Source: a virus. Taken from it: a stretch of 20,812 nt of DNA. Location of the stretch: the IMG/VR virus record IMGVR_UViG_3300031658_000183, positions 1-20,812 of that record; one strand, 5' to 3'. Position numbers and translations under genes: made by a program. Below the pieces are notes generated by a model. That model was not told the DNA's origin. It searched no databases and was given only the letters and a program-made list of their open reading frames with translations. Below are positions 5,914 to 15,500 of the stretch, in pieces (position 1 is the first letter of the stretch; each line of letters begins with the position of its first letter).

Positions 5914-7701
5914 ATGTCTTCAAAAGAACAAAGGAGCAAGCAGTTACTCGAACCAAGAATCGACCCTAAAACAAAAAAGATGGACGTAGGTGGGTTTAAA
6001 ATCCCCCCAACTAGTTTACTCACAGCCCTTTTGTATGGGTTTGCCAACCATGAAGTAGTGACTGCGAGAGAATATTATTTCTGGCGGGTGTGCGATGAGC
6101 TTTGGAATAATGACGAGCTTCCAGAAAAGTTAATGGTCCGCCACCCTTGGGCAAGCCTCATGATCCGTGCGGCATTAGAGAATAAATATTTGGCTGTGGG
6201 TGGGTCAGCTTCATCAGGAAAGAGTCACACTATGGCAGCTTGGGGGATAGTGAATTGGTTATCGAAGCCTCAAGACACGCTAATTCTTATGACTTCAACC
6301 ACGCTTCGTGAAGCCCGTAAGCGTATCTGGGGGAGTGTAATGTCTCTCCTGTCCGTGATTGACGATGCACCAATCAAGATTCGGGATTCAATCGGAAATG
6401 CTTCCTACGTTAATGAGAAAGGAATTTTAATTGAGCGAGCAGGACTTTCTCTGATCTCGGCAGAGAAGAGCAAGACTAAAGAAGCGGTAGGTAAGTTTAT
6501 CGGGATCAAACAGAAGCGAGTGATCCTCATTGGTGATGAGCTGTCAGAATTGTCGGAAGCAATTTTGAATGCCGGACTAACTAACTTGTCGAAGAACCCG
6601 TCATTTCAAATGATTGGGATGAGTAACCCCAACTCCAGATTCGATGCCTTTGGGATATGGGCTACGCCAAAAAGCGGGTGGGATAGTGTAGACACGAACA
6701 CAGAGGATGCTTGGGAGACAAAATGGAATGGGAAATATATTCGCTTAGACGGTGAGAAATCCCCAAACATTGTAGCGGGAGAAGTTATCTATCCTTGGCT
6801 CCCAACCCAAGAAAAACTTGACGAGGACAAGGCACTGTTGGGTGTTGAGAGTAGGGGCTATATGCGAATGGTAAGAGCTGTGTTTTTTGATAGTGATGAG
6901 ACCACAGGAATTTACACGGAGAACGAATTAACATCTTCTGGTTCTTTGAATAGAGTAAACTGGCAAGGGAATCCGGTAAATTTGGCTGGGCTAGACCCTA
7001 GCTTTACCAATGGCGGGGATCGGACAGTTCTTTTCTTAGCGCAATGTGGCTACGATATCTCAGGTCAGTACGTGATTGAGTTTGGAAAATCCATCCACTT
7101 GAATGACGACGCGACAAACAAGGCGATTCCTCGCACATACCAAATTGTTGAACAGGTAAAAAAAGAATGTATTAAGAACAACGTGCCGCCCGAGAATCTC
7201 AGCGTTGATGCCACGGGAGCGGGTGCTCCATTCTGTGATGTTCTGGCTGGGGAGTGGTCGAACAAATTTATGAGAATTTCTTTTGGCGGGAGGGCTAGTG
7301 ATAAACGAGTTAGCGCAAACAGCTCTAAAATCGGGACGGAGTTATACGTAAATCGTGTATCGGAGTTGTGGTTTGTGGGGAAAGAATTGATGCGGACCAA
7401 ACAAATCTTTGGGATTGACCCCGAACTCGCACAAGAAATGACCGCTAGAAACTACGACATAGTTAAAGGGGGGAGCCTACGAATGAAAATAGAATCGAAG
7501 CCAGAGTTTAAAGCTCGCTTCGGTAGAAGCCCCGATCTTGCCGATGCTGCATTTCTGGCGTTGGATTGTGCTAGGCAACGGCTTGGTTTAGTGGCGGTTG
7601 ACCCCCCCGATACAGAAAATCCAGCCATGCCTTACCGGAGGACGACCATAAAAAATCTGACTAGTGCTTTACAAAACGCAGAGACCACCCTCATCGATTG
7701 A
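5914..7701 (+). CDS. terL: Terminase large subunit (packaging ATPase and nuclease)
   Basis: Motor and nuclease that translocates and cuts phage DNA at the capsid portal, 595 residues. The ATG at 5914 is preferred; an in-frame TTG at 5899 lies within the palindrome. The ATPase domain has a Walker A loop GSASSGKS with K103 and a Walker B strand RVILIGDE with D208 and E209. The C-terminal RNase H-like nuclease has acidic residues D361 (GLDPSF), D432 (SVDATGAG) and D541/D544 (SPDLADAAF). All expected parts are present at a normal length. It is the first gene of the rightward block and is followed by probable virion genes, not by a portal gene as in many phages. Confidence 0.96.
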   Translation: MSSKEQRSKQLLEPRIDPKTKKMDVGGFKIPPTSLLTALLYGFANHEVVTAREYYFWRVCDELWNNDELPEKLMVRHPWASLMIRAALENKYLAVGGSASSGKSHTMAAWGIVNWLSKPQDTLILMTSTTLREARKRIWGSVMSLLSVIDDAPIKIRDSIGNASYVNEKGILIERAGLSLISAEKSKTKEAVGKFIGIKQKRVILIGDELSELSEAILNAGLTNLSKNPSFQMIGMSNPNSRFDAFGIWATPKSGWDSVDTNTEDAWETKWNGKYIRLDGEKSPNIVAGEVIYPWLPTQEKLDEDKALLGVESRGYMRMVRAVFFDSDETTGIYTENELTSSGSLNRVNWQGNPVNLAGLDPSFTNGGDRTVLFLAQCGYDISGQYVIEFGKSIHLNDDATNKAIPRTYQIVEQVKKECIKNNVPPENLSVDATGAGAPFCDVLAGEWSNKFMRISFGGRASDKRVSANSSKIGTELYVNRVSELWFVGKELMRTKQIFGIDPELAQEMTARNYDIVKGGSLRMKIESKPEFKARFGRSPDLADAAFLALDCARQRLGLVAVDPPDTENPAMPYRRTTIKNLTSALQNAETTLID

Positions 7702-7726
7702 CTTTTCCTTAAAAATACCTTAAATT
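7698..7726 (+). promoter_or_regulatory. Candidate promoter upstream of the 244-residue gene
   Basis: TTGACT at 7698-7703 and TAAATT at 7721-7726 are spaced by 17 bases. The first overlaps the terminase stop codon. The gap also contains the palindrome TTAAATTTAA at 7721-7730. The predicted start site would fall at the ATG (7733), giving a leaderless transcript. AT-richness makes chance matches likely. Confidence 0.25.
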
Positions 7727-7732
7727 TAAATT

Positions 7733-8467
7733 ATGTCGAAATTCCTACAAGGCCTTTTAAAAGGCGGCAAAAGATTACTTGCCGCTTTTGATAAACAAAA
7801 TCCCAAGAAGAAAAAGGATAAGAAGATTGGCGATGCGGGGGAGCAGGGCGAGCAGGGCGAGCAGGGCGAGCGGGACGAATTGGGGTTGTCGAACCGGATC
7901 GCCCTGAGAAAGAATATAACGGAAGCTTTTGACTCGGAAGATCCTGACACTAGAGAAGAACGATTGTCTTCTATTAGGGACCAAGGGACCGATCCTGATG
8001 GCAAATATGCTATTGACCCAGCAGCAATGGATCGGGAGATCCTCGAAGAGAGAAAAAAGTTTGTTGGTGGTCGAGTAAAAACAATGGAAGCTAGGAGAGA
8101 TTCCCAAGAATTGGAAAAGAAAGAAGATTATGATGCCTTCTTTGCTCGGGCTAATAGCCCTAACAGGACACTGTCGTCGGGGTTTGGGCAGCGTAGTAAC
8201 GTCTACCAAAGGAAAGGGAAATTGAGACTAGCTAAACGATTACGCAAAGATGGGTTTGGTAGAGCAGCAGAAGCCGTCGCGTTGGACTATGCTCGTTCTC
8301 CAGAAGCGTCGGCTCCGTCTATTATGACCCCTGCTTTGCGGCTTAAAATGCAACGGGATTCAGATAGAGCTAGTCGAATAAGGGATGTGAATCTTGACTT
8401 ACAGGAACAATTGTTAAAGAAAACAAACTTAGAAAACCGTAAGCGTACTCGTAGCTACTACTCATAA
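7733..8467 (+). CDS. Highly charged probable virion protein with basic N terminus
   Basis: A 244-residue protein of unknown function, probably a virion or ejection component by position. Its first ~18 residues (MSKFLQGLLKGGKRLLAAF) form a cationic amphipathic helix. They are followed by a lysine cluster (KKKKDKK) and a three-copy Gly-Glu-Gln repeat at about 37-45. The middle is rich in Asp, Glu and Arg. The C-terminal half is helical and basic, including KGKLRLAKRLRKDGFGRAAE and NLDLQEQLLKKTNLENRKR. It has no transmembrane helix and no enzyme motif. Its stop overlaps the next start as TAATG. By gene order it could correspond to the first of a T7 gp14/15/16-like set, but I see no sequence signature that proves this. 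Confidence 0.75.
   Translation: MSKFLQGLLKGGKRLLAAFDKQNPKKKKDKKIGDAGEQGEQGEQGERDELGLSNRIALRKNITEAFDSEDPDTREERLSSIRDQGTDPDGKYAIDPAAMDREILEERKKFVGGRVKTMEARRDSQELEKKEDYDAFFARANSPNRTLSSGFGQRSNVYQRKGKLRLAKRLRKDGFGRAAEAVALDYARSPEASAPSIMTPALRLKMQRDSDRASRIRDVNLDLQEQLLKKTNLENRKRTRSYYS
7841..7867 (+). repeat. Three tandem 9-base units encoding Gly-Glu-Gln repeats
   Basis: GAGCAGGGC is repeated exactly three times and then degenerates into GAGCGGG. It encodes a short collagen-like GEQGEQGEQ run in the linker of the 244-residue protein. The count could vary between strains through slippage. Confidence 0.9.
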
Positions 8468-9543
8468 TGCCTGATTCTCTTTTTAATTTTGAAAGGGACA
8501 TTGCTCCCGAAAGGAACAACTATGGCTTTTCTGGAACTGGAACTGAATCCGCCTTCGCTAATGCGAAAGCTGATCAGCAGATCCTGCCACAGCTTGACTT
8601 GATGGTTAAGTTGAATGGGCATCTACAGAGGGAAAAAGCCGCCGATCTCGCCTACGAGACGAGCGTGTTTGAATTCAAACAAAGAAAAAAATCTTTCCGT
8701 GACGAGAGAGATGCTGACCTAAGAGCCGATGAGCTATTGGGGCAAATCCAAAGCACTGTGGAAGACGAAAATCTTAGTCCCTTTGAGAGGCAAGAAAAAA
8801 TAAGTCTTCTCCAACTCCAAAATTCTGAAACATTTGCGAACAGTAGGGTTGCTCAACAATCTTTACTTGCAGCAAACAAATTCCTCGGGTCTCAGATGCA
8901 ACAGCGGAATGAGAAACTATCTAGGAAGATGCGGAGAAAAGCCGAGAAGAGGGTGGCTGACGATACGACAGGGTTCGATGTTAATACTGTTTACCGATAT
9001 GACCATAAAGATCAGGTTGAATCTCTCAGAGAATCTTACCTCAACAAAAATTCTGCTGGGGGTGAAAAAATCACAGCAAGGGAAGCAGCTAATCTCAGGA
9101 ATGCTGGTTTTGCCGTGACTAAAAACGTCGAGCTAAAAAAGGATAAAGATTACAAAGAACAGCAAGCTGTTGATGACGAGGTCTTTAATAACAAGAACCG
9201 TATTGATGAATATACTATTGATCAAGTTGACGAAACTATTCGTGAAGTAGCGGCTGCTAGAAAACTAAAGGAGGCAACTGATGGGACCGATCAAGAATTC
9301 TTCGGGGAATTTACAGGTTTGGGAATGCCGGACGGAACCGTTCTTAAAGGAACGAACGCATCAGCGCTACAAACGGAGTTGAAAACACTTCGTAGTCGTA
9401 TCCGTTCTGGCCTTGTTGAAAGAGGAAGAAAGCGTAATAAATTTCTAGAAAAATCACCTATCGGTAGGCGTAAGCCTACTACTACTCCTCCTCCTAATAA
9501 GGAAGAAGAAACCAAATCCGTGACCGTGGATGCCTTTGACTAA
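8467..9543 (+). CDS. Coiled-coil-rich probable internal virion protein
   Basis: A 358-residue, highly charged, mostly helical protein of unknown function. Residues ~40-170 are dense in Arg, Lys, Glu and Gln with hydrophobic spacing suited to coiled coils (KLNGHLQREKAADLAYE, then FKQRKKSFRDERDADLRADE, then RNEKLSRKMRRKAEKRV). A second helical region lies around 245-275. The tail is basic and proline-rich (SPIGRRKPTTTPPPNKEEE). There is no enzyme motif, signal peptide or membrane span. It is coupled to the upstream gene by a one-base TAATG overlap and lies 22 bases before the giant gene. Together these suggest a virion-internal cassette, but that is inferred from order and composition only. Confidence 0.75.
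   Translation: MPDSLFNFERDIAPERNNYGFSGTGTESAFANAKADQQILPQLDLMVKLNGHLQREKAADLAYETSVFEFKQRKKSFRDERDADLRADELLGQIQSTVEDENLSPFERQEKISLLQLQNSETFANSRVAQQSLLAANKFLGSQMQQRNEKLSRKMRRKAEKRVADDTTGFDVNTVYRYDHKDQVESLRESYLNKNSAGGEKITAREAANLRNAGFAVTKNVELKKDKDYKEQQAVDDEVFNNKNRIDEYTIDQVDETIREVAAARKLKEATDGTDQEFFGEFTGLGMPDGTVLKGTNASALQTELKTLRSRIRSGLVERGRKRNKFLEKSPIGRRKPTTTPPPNKEEETKSVTVDAFD
9464..9479 (+). other. Small perfect hairpin with GTAA tetraloop inside coding sequence
   Basis: GTAGGC and GCCTAC flank GTAA, a GNRA-type tetraloop in RNA. It lies about 65 bases before the end of the 358-residue gene and 87 bases before the giant gene start. It could stabilise or process the mRNA, but it may be chance. Confidence 0.35.
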
Positions 9544-9565
9544 AAAATAACACACTGCTTCTGCT

Positions 9566-12500
9566 ATGTCGGACCCAAGCAAACCAAACACAACAACACC
9601 GTTTAGCCCCACGCCATATAGCGTGTGGGCTACAGAAAACCCTTTTGAAAACGAACTGGAGGGTAGAACTAAACACCTAGATAACCTGCGCCTTGAGACT
9701 ATTCGGGCGGGTAAGTATAATGAAGATTTTGAAACAGATCTTCAAGAAAGGTTTGAGACTTCTTTAATTGAGAAGGGGCTATTGACGCAATCAAATCAGC
9801 AACAAGTTCAAGAAGCTATCCTAGAATTTTCCAATGTTCTCCCATCTAATCAAAAAGATGTCCTGTTTGTTAAGGACAATATGGGTGTTGGATCTGCTGA
9901 GATGGATTTCGAGGAGGGGGAACAAGAGAAGATTTTGCGCTACGCAAAAGCTTTAGAAACGGGGCAAGAGCTACCGGAAGATATAGACGTTAATGAAGTG
10001 CATGAGATAGCACGGCAAAAAAGACAGAACTATGTGACGGAGCTATATGAAAATGGGACGTTGTCGGCTGGGGTTTACTACAACAAGAGCGGTAGGCGTG
10101 TTTTTCTCGGGGGGAAGATGGATGATAACTCATCTGAGGCGGAAATCTTACAACAAATGGGGCCATTTGGTGTGGTTCCCAGAGATGTCTTTTCGTTTAG
10201 GGATCAACGAGAAGTTCAAAAGGATAAGAACGACTTGATGTTATACGAAGTCGATCAACGGGAACGAGCGCAGGACAAAGTCGAAGCTTTTTTAGATCCA
10301 CAAGATCCTCTCAAAGACGAAAAAACTGTGGCTCGATTCGATGCATTGGCTACGTCTTTAGGGAAAGCGAAGTCTTGGGGTTGGATGGACAAGGGGGTCG
10401 ATTCTACTGGGGAAGTATTCGTTTCAATTGCCTCAAACATTAGGGAGAGTTGGAACTGGGCTACAGGTGACGACGAAGAAAAGAAATTCTCTGAAGACTA
10501 CCAAAGGTTTGAGGGACTACGAGAAGAGTATGAAGATGATTACGATCAAACTCATCGTGATCTTATTGCAGATCTTGCGGAGAAGACCGGACTTAGTGGG
10601 CAGATTCTAGAAGATGTTGTTGACGACATGGTCGTAGAGATAGCTGGGAATGGATCTGACACTCAGGAGCCGACGCTCAATTATGCCGAAGATGATGACG
10701 AACTAACGGAAAATGTTGTCCGCCGGAAGTATCGGGGTAATTTTATTCAACCAGCTTTAGCATTAACACCAGAGAAGTTTAGGAAAACTTTATCGCAAGC
10801 TGGTTTTACTGCGGAAGAAATCAAAATGGAGGATGGGAAGAGACTAGCCAGCAATGAACTTTTAGCAGCTAGTCGCAGTGACCTTTTTAGAGCGGACAAT
10901 GATTACGTAAATGCGTTTCAATTAGCAGAGATTTCGGGCGCACAAGCGGGGCTAACTCAAGCAGAGATAGTTGAGAAATTTGTAGCAGACGAAGACCCCA
11001 ACTTGGGTTTGGAGGGGGTTGGCCTGAGTGTCGTCCAAGGTTTTTCGACTTTGTATTACGGGGCGGGTGCGTTGTTCGGGGCAGAGTATGGGACAGAGGG
11101 ACTACTTGAGAACGCTAAAGATCAAGCTCACCTAAATCAGATGAGAACGATCTTCGGTCAAGATGCGGGGGTGATGCAAACGGGAGCAGAGCAAATAGCT
11201 CCTATGGCTGTGGATGCTGTTATTGGTTTCGGTGCAGCACTACTTTCCGCTCCGACACTGGGAACAAGTGTTGCTGCTGCTGGGGGATACTTCGCTGTAA
11301 AGCAGGGGGCGACGGCTATGGCTAGAGCCGCGCTTAAAAATACTTTTAATACTGCTCTAAAACAGCAACTCAGAAATGATGCTACGGGGCGACTCATTAA
11401 AGAAAGCACGGGAGCTGCTGTCCGAAGATTGCAAACAGCAGGGACATTAAAAGGTTTGTCCAACCAGCAAATGATTTCAGTAGTTAAAAACTACAATGGT
11501 AAGGTAGCCAAAAGTTTGTCCCTCAACGCCTCTCAGTTTGCTCCTGCTGCTTTGCGCTCAGGGAGTATGACTTATGGGGCGGTCCATAGGACTGTCTACG
11601 ACGACTACACTCAGAGGTATACAGTTAATGGGGAGTGGGTGGATGGGTGGAGCGAACAAAGAGTAAAGGAAGTCGCGCACAAAGCTGGGTTTGAATCCAT
11701 GATCGCCGCCGGAACAACCACGGGGCTTATAACTGCCATCGCAGGGAAACTAGGAGGCGGAAAATATGGTGGTCTTGAGAGTGCGGTTCTTCAAGGAGTA
11801 AGTTTCCGAGCACTTAAGAAAAGCACGGACCGGATGGTGGCGCGTGTCTCCTCAGATAAAGCATTTCTGGAATACATGGAGAAGGCTGTTTCTAGCACGT
11901 TGAAGGAGGCTGGGTTAGGATTAGGGGGTCGTGTAATTAGGGGGGGTGTGGGTGAAGCAGCAGAAGAATTCATCGATGAGTTCGCGAACACAATTATCCA
12001 AGACGCTTGGACGCAGAAAGAAACATCTTTTGCGGATGCACTTAGTTCCGCTTTGATGGGTGCTGCAGTGGGAGGCTTTATGGGTGCTGCATCCCCCGCC
12101 ATTGGTGGGGGCTTAAAAGAATTAGCACCGACAAGATCGATGGATTCCGACAAGATGGTGGAGATCGATCAAAAGGTTGACGCTGAGTTCAGAAGATTGC
12201 TGGGGGCTAATGACAAATTAAAGGCGTTTGAAAATCTAGAAAAAACAGCTCCTCAAAGTAATGCAGAGTTTATAAAACGAGTTAAGGCTGAATACACTAA
12301 AGAGGAAGCTGCTGCAGAGGAAGCTGCTGCAGAGGAAGCTGCTAAAGAACCCGAAAATGAAAAAGAGGTTACAAAAGAAGATGTCACAGAAGAAGCGAAG
12401 CAATTAGAACAGGACGTTGAAGATAATGCCACACCAGAAACTCAACAGAAAGTAATCAACGAAGCTGAGTCTGAGAAGAAAACCAAGAACCAAGCTTCCC

Positions 12501-15500
12501 CTATCGTATCGACTAGCGATGCGATTACTGGAGTTACAGAAACTGATACTAATCCGGCTGCTGCCAATGCAGATGTTACTTCTAATACCCCATCCGCTAA
12601 CCCCCCATTGACCCCCCAACAGAAATACGAAAATTCTATTAAGGATATTCAAGCTAGGGAAAAGAAATACAACACACAAATCGCTGCTCTTGGAGAGCTT
12701 CCGGCAGATCTCCAACCTGCTAGGTTGGCTGAGATAAAGGCTCAAGTAAGAGATGGGAGAATGGTCACCTCAGTTGAAGCGGGTCTCCTTATTACGAAAG
12801 CAAATCGGCAGCGGGAAAAAGCCATAGCTGATGAAGCTAAACCAGCTAAAGTCACTAAGAAAGATTTAGATAAGCTAGAAGCAATTATTGATCAGGGTTT
12901 TCCGGTAGCTGATATTAGCACTAACTTGGAGCAACTGGGTCTCACTCTCGGAAGAACAGATGAGAAATATTTAAGGGCGGTAGAAAAAGTAATCAAAGAA
13001 AAGATTGCAGAGAGATACCCCACAATAAACCCAAAACTAAAAAATGGGGGTGTAAGACTACCCAATACTTTGGTTCCTTCGGGGACTGTTATTATTGATA
13101 GGGACGGGAACGGTGTGTTTAACAACGACCCCGCAGGGATGGTAACCTTGTTGCGGAACAACGTAGCTATTCCTCTAACGGAAGATCAAGCAACCAATCC
13201 CAATCTAAACAAATCCTTTGTCGTGGAAAAACAGGGGGACAACTACTTTGTTTCCGACATAATGGTTCCTGTTAAGGGGGGCTTGATTTCGGCTAAGACT
13301 CCAATAACAAAGATCGGGGTTCACGAATCAGATTACGGTCCCGTCAAGGATAAGATCCGAAGGGTTACCACTCTAAGGAACACGGTTGATTTAGACGCTG
13401 TCAAAGATGTAAAGGTAGAAAGTCCGTTCCGACTCGGCTCCGGCAAGAAGCCTTCACAAATAAGTTTCGTTGAGTTACTCAAAGAAGCTAGGAATTTACC
13501 CGCTCTTAAGAAGATTCTAACACAAGATTCTGTTCCTAATCTGAGCAAAGATTATTTAGATACTGCGGCTTTAACAATGAGCTTAGATCTGCAGGAGCAG
13601 ATTTATAAATATGCCCAGCAGGAAGCGGGAGGTAACTTAAATCTGGATTTAAAAGCGTCAGCCATAAAGAACGCTAAGTTCTTTGGCGAGGTTGAAGCAG
13701 CTAGGAAATCAAAAGCTATTCGTGATGTAGCCTCTTTGCTTGAACCTGATTCTGACATAACCAAGAGACCAGACTTATACGACGTAGAGAAGCAAAGTGA
13801 AAATAGTTTCATCCCACCTAAAGTCGCGACCATCAAACCCATTGCGGAACCAAAAATACAGGAATATATTTCTTCAAAGATTGATGATGTAGCAACAGCT
13901 ATTAACTTAGATGAACGTCTCCGAAGAGATGTAAAAGATCTTCTCAACAACGAGTATCACGGTGGTAAGAAAGTAACTAACAACTACTCCGCCGAGCAAG
14001 TAGCGATAGAGTTTGTCCATTTCTTAGCTTCAAATAGTGGGTCGAACAGACCTGCAGCGGTTCTAGAATCCAAACTTAGTAGTCGTTCTCTGAGTGTTAT
14101 TAACCCCGAATACAAATTGGGGCAGGACATGAAAGACGCTCTCACTTTGTTGGGGGTAACTAGTCCAACCCTTCATGGATCTTTGGATGTAGATACTGAA
14201 TTCTATTCGTTGATTGAGACACAGCTAAAAGGGTTAGTCGGGAAAGATGCGATGCTTTCGTATGCTGATGTAAAAACTTTTTACACTCAAGTTAGAAACC
14301 AAGCGGCTGTTCACAAGAAGAGAGCTATTAACGATGGGCGTAGTCGGGGGAAAACCCGACGCAAAAACTTAGCGGAGATAGAGCAGTTGGGTCTGATAGA
14401 TGATGACCCACAATCTGTAATTGATGCTCTTGAAGAGGTCGCTGAGTCAGGGCAAAAACCCTACAGCCTTTTAGCGAAAACCCTACTCAAGAACAAAGAG
14501 CTTATTCGTTCGGTCAGATTTTTCATAGATAGTAACCCAGCATCTTTTGCAGGGGCGTATTACATGGATGGCTTGGGGCAGAGGACGGTAGTAATTAACG
14601 TGGATAGGGGGACCAACGTAGTGGATACTTTAATTCACGAGTATCTTCATGCGTTTACTAATGACATCTTCCGCACACCACCGGAACATAGAACGGCAGC
14701 TCAGAATGAAGCCGTTACGAACCTAGAAGAGCTACTCCGTATCGCTCAACCATTTGCGCGTAAGTCTGGTAAAGGTAATCTTGTGTGGGGTACGGCAAAC
14801 ATCGACGAGTTCTTGACTCACATACTAACTGATACTGAGTTTCAGAAGTTTCTTAACGGTGTAATCCCCTCGAAGGGAGGCGCAAACCTCTTACAAAGAA
14901 TTATTAGGGAAGTGGCTAAGTTGCTAGGCGTAAGAACTTCGGAACTAAAGTCAGCTATTCAAGCCGCGCTTGACCTAACTAAAAGTGCAAACAGACCTCA
15001 GCCCGAAACCAAAGCATCGTTCGCGAGTCAGGCTGCAGGAAGCATTCACAAGTCTCAAGCTCAACTCCACCAGATGTCAAAAGACATGGACATGGGAAAT
15101 GATGCGGCTGTAAATGAAAAGCTAGAAGAGAGATCTAAGGAGATCGTTGAGTTCGCTGCGGCTTATGTCCCAAGTGAGCTTAATGTAGTCGTGGATGAAG
15201 CAAGCCCTGAGATAGCAACCGTCGATAATAATACGGGTGCGCTTATTCTCAATCCAAAACGAGCAGCTCTGTATCTAGCCAACCAAGGGGTAGAGGGGCT
15301 GGATGCTCAGAGGAGGAAACACGCCCTCGGAATTATTTTAAATAAGGCAGTAGGTCAGGCGGCAGCAGACACGATGATAACGGATGATCAGTATGTTGCC
15401 ATAACTGAGTCGATGACTGAGTCAGAGATAGATGCCGAGATAAGAGAGGCATACCCACTTGATGAGCAGGAGGCTGCGTTCGAAAGATTAAGAAGTGCTG

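Noticed and set aside
7775-8209. 144-codon leftward frame opposite the 244-residue gene
   Set aside because: The rightward frame is coupled to the next gene by TAATG and has coherent charged composition; the antisense product is a Leu/Phe/Ser-rich shadow.
11791-12153. Antisense frames of 100-120 codons inside the giant gene (also near 11158-11463 and 13603-13950)
   Set aside because: The giant frame is open for 9.8 kb with motifs in place; the antisense frames are Ser/Ala-rich mirrors with no start context.
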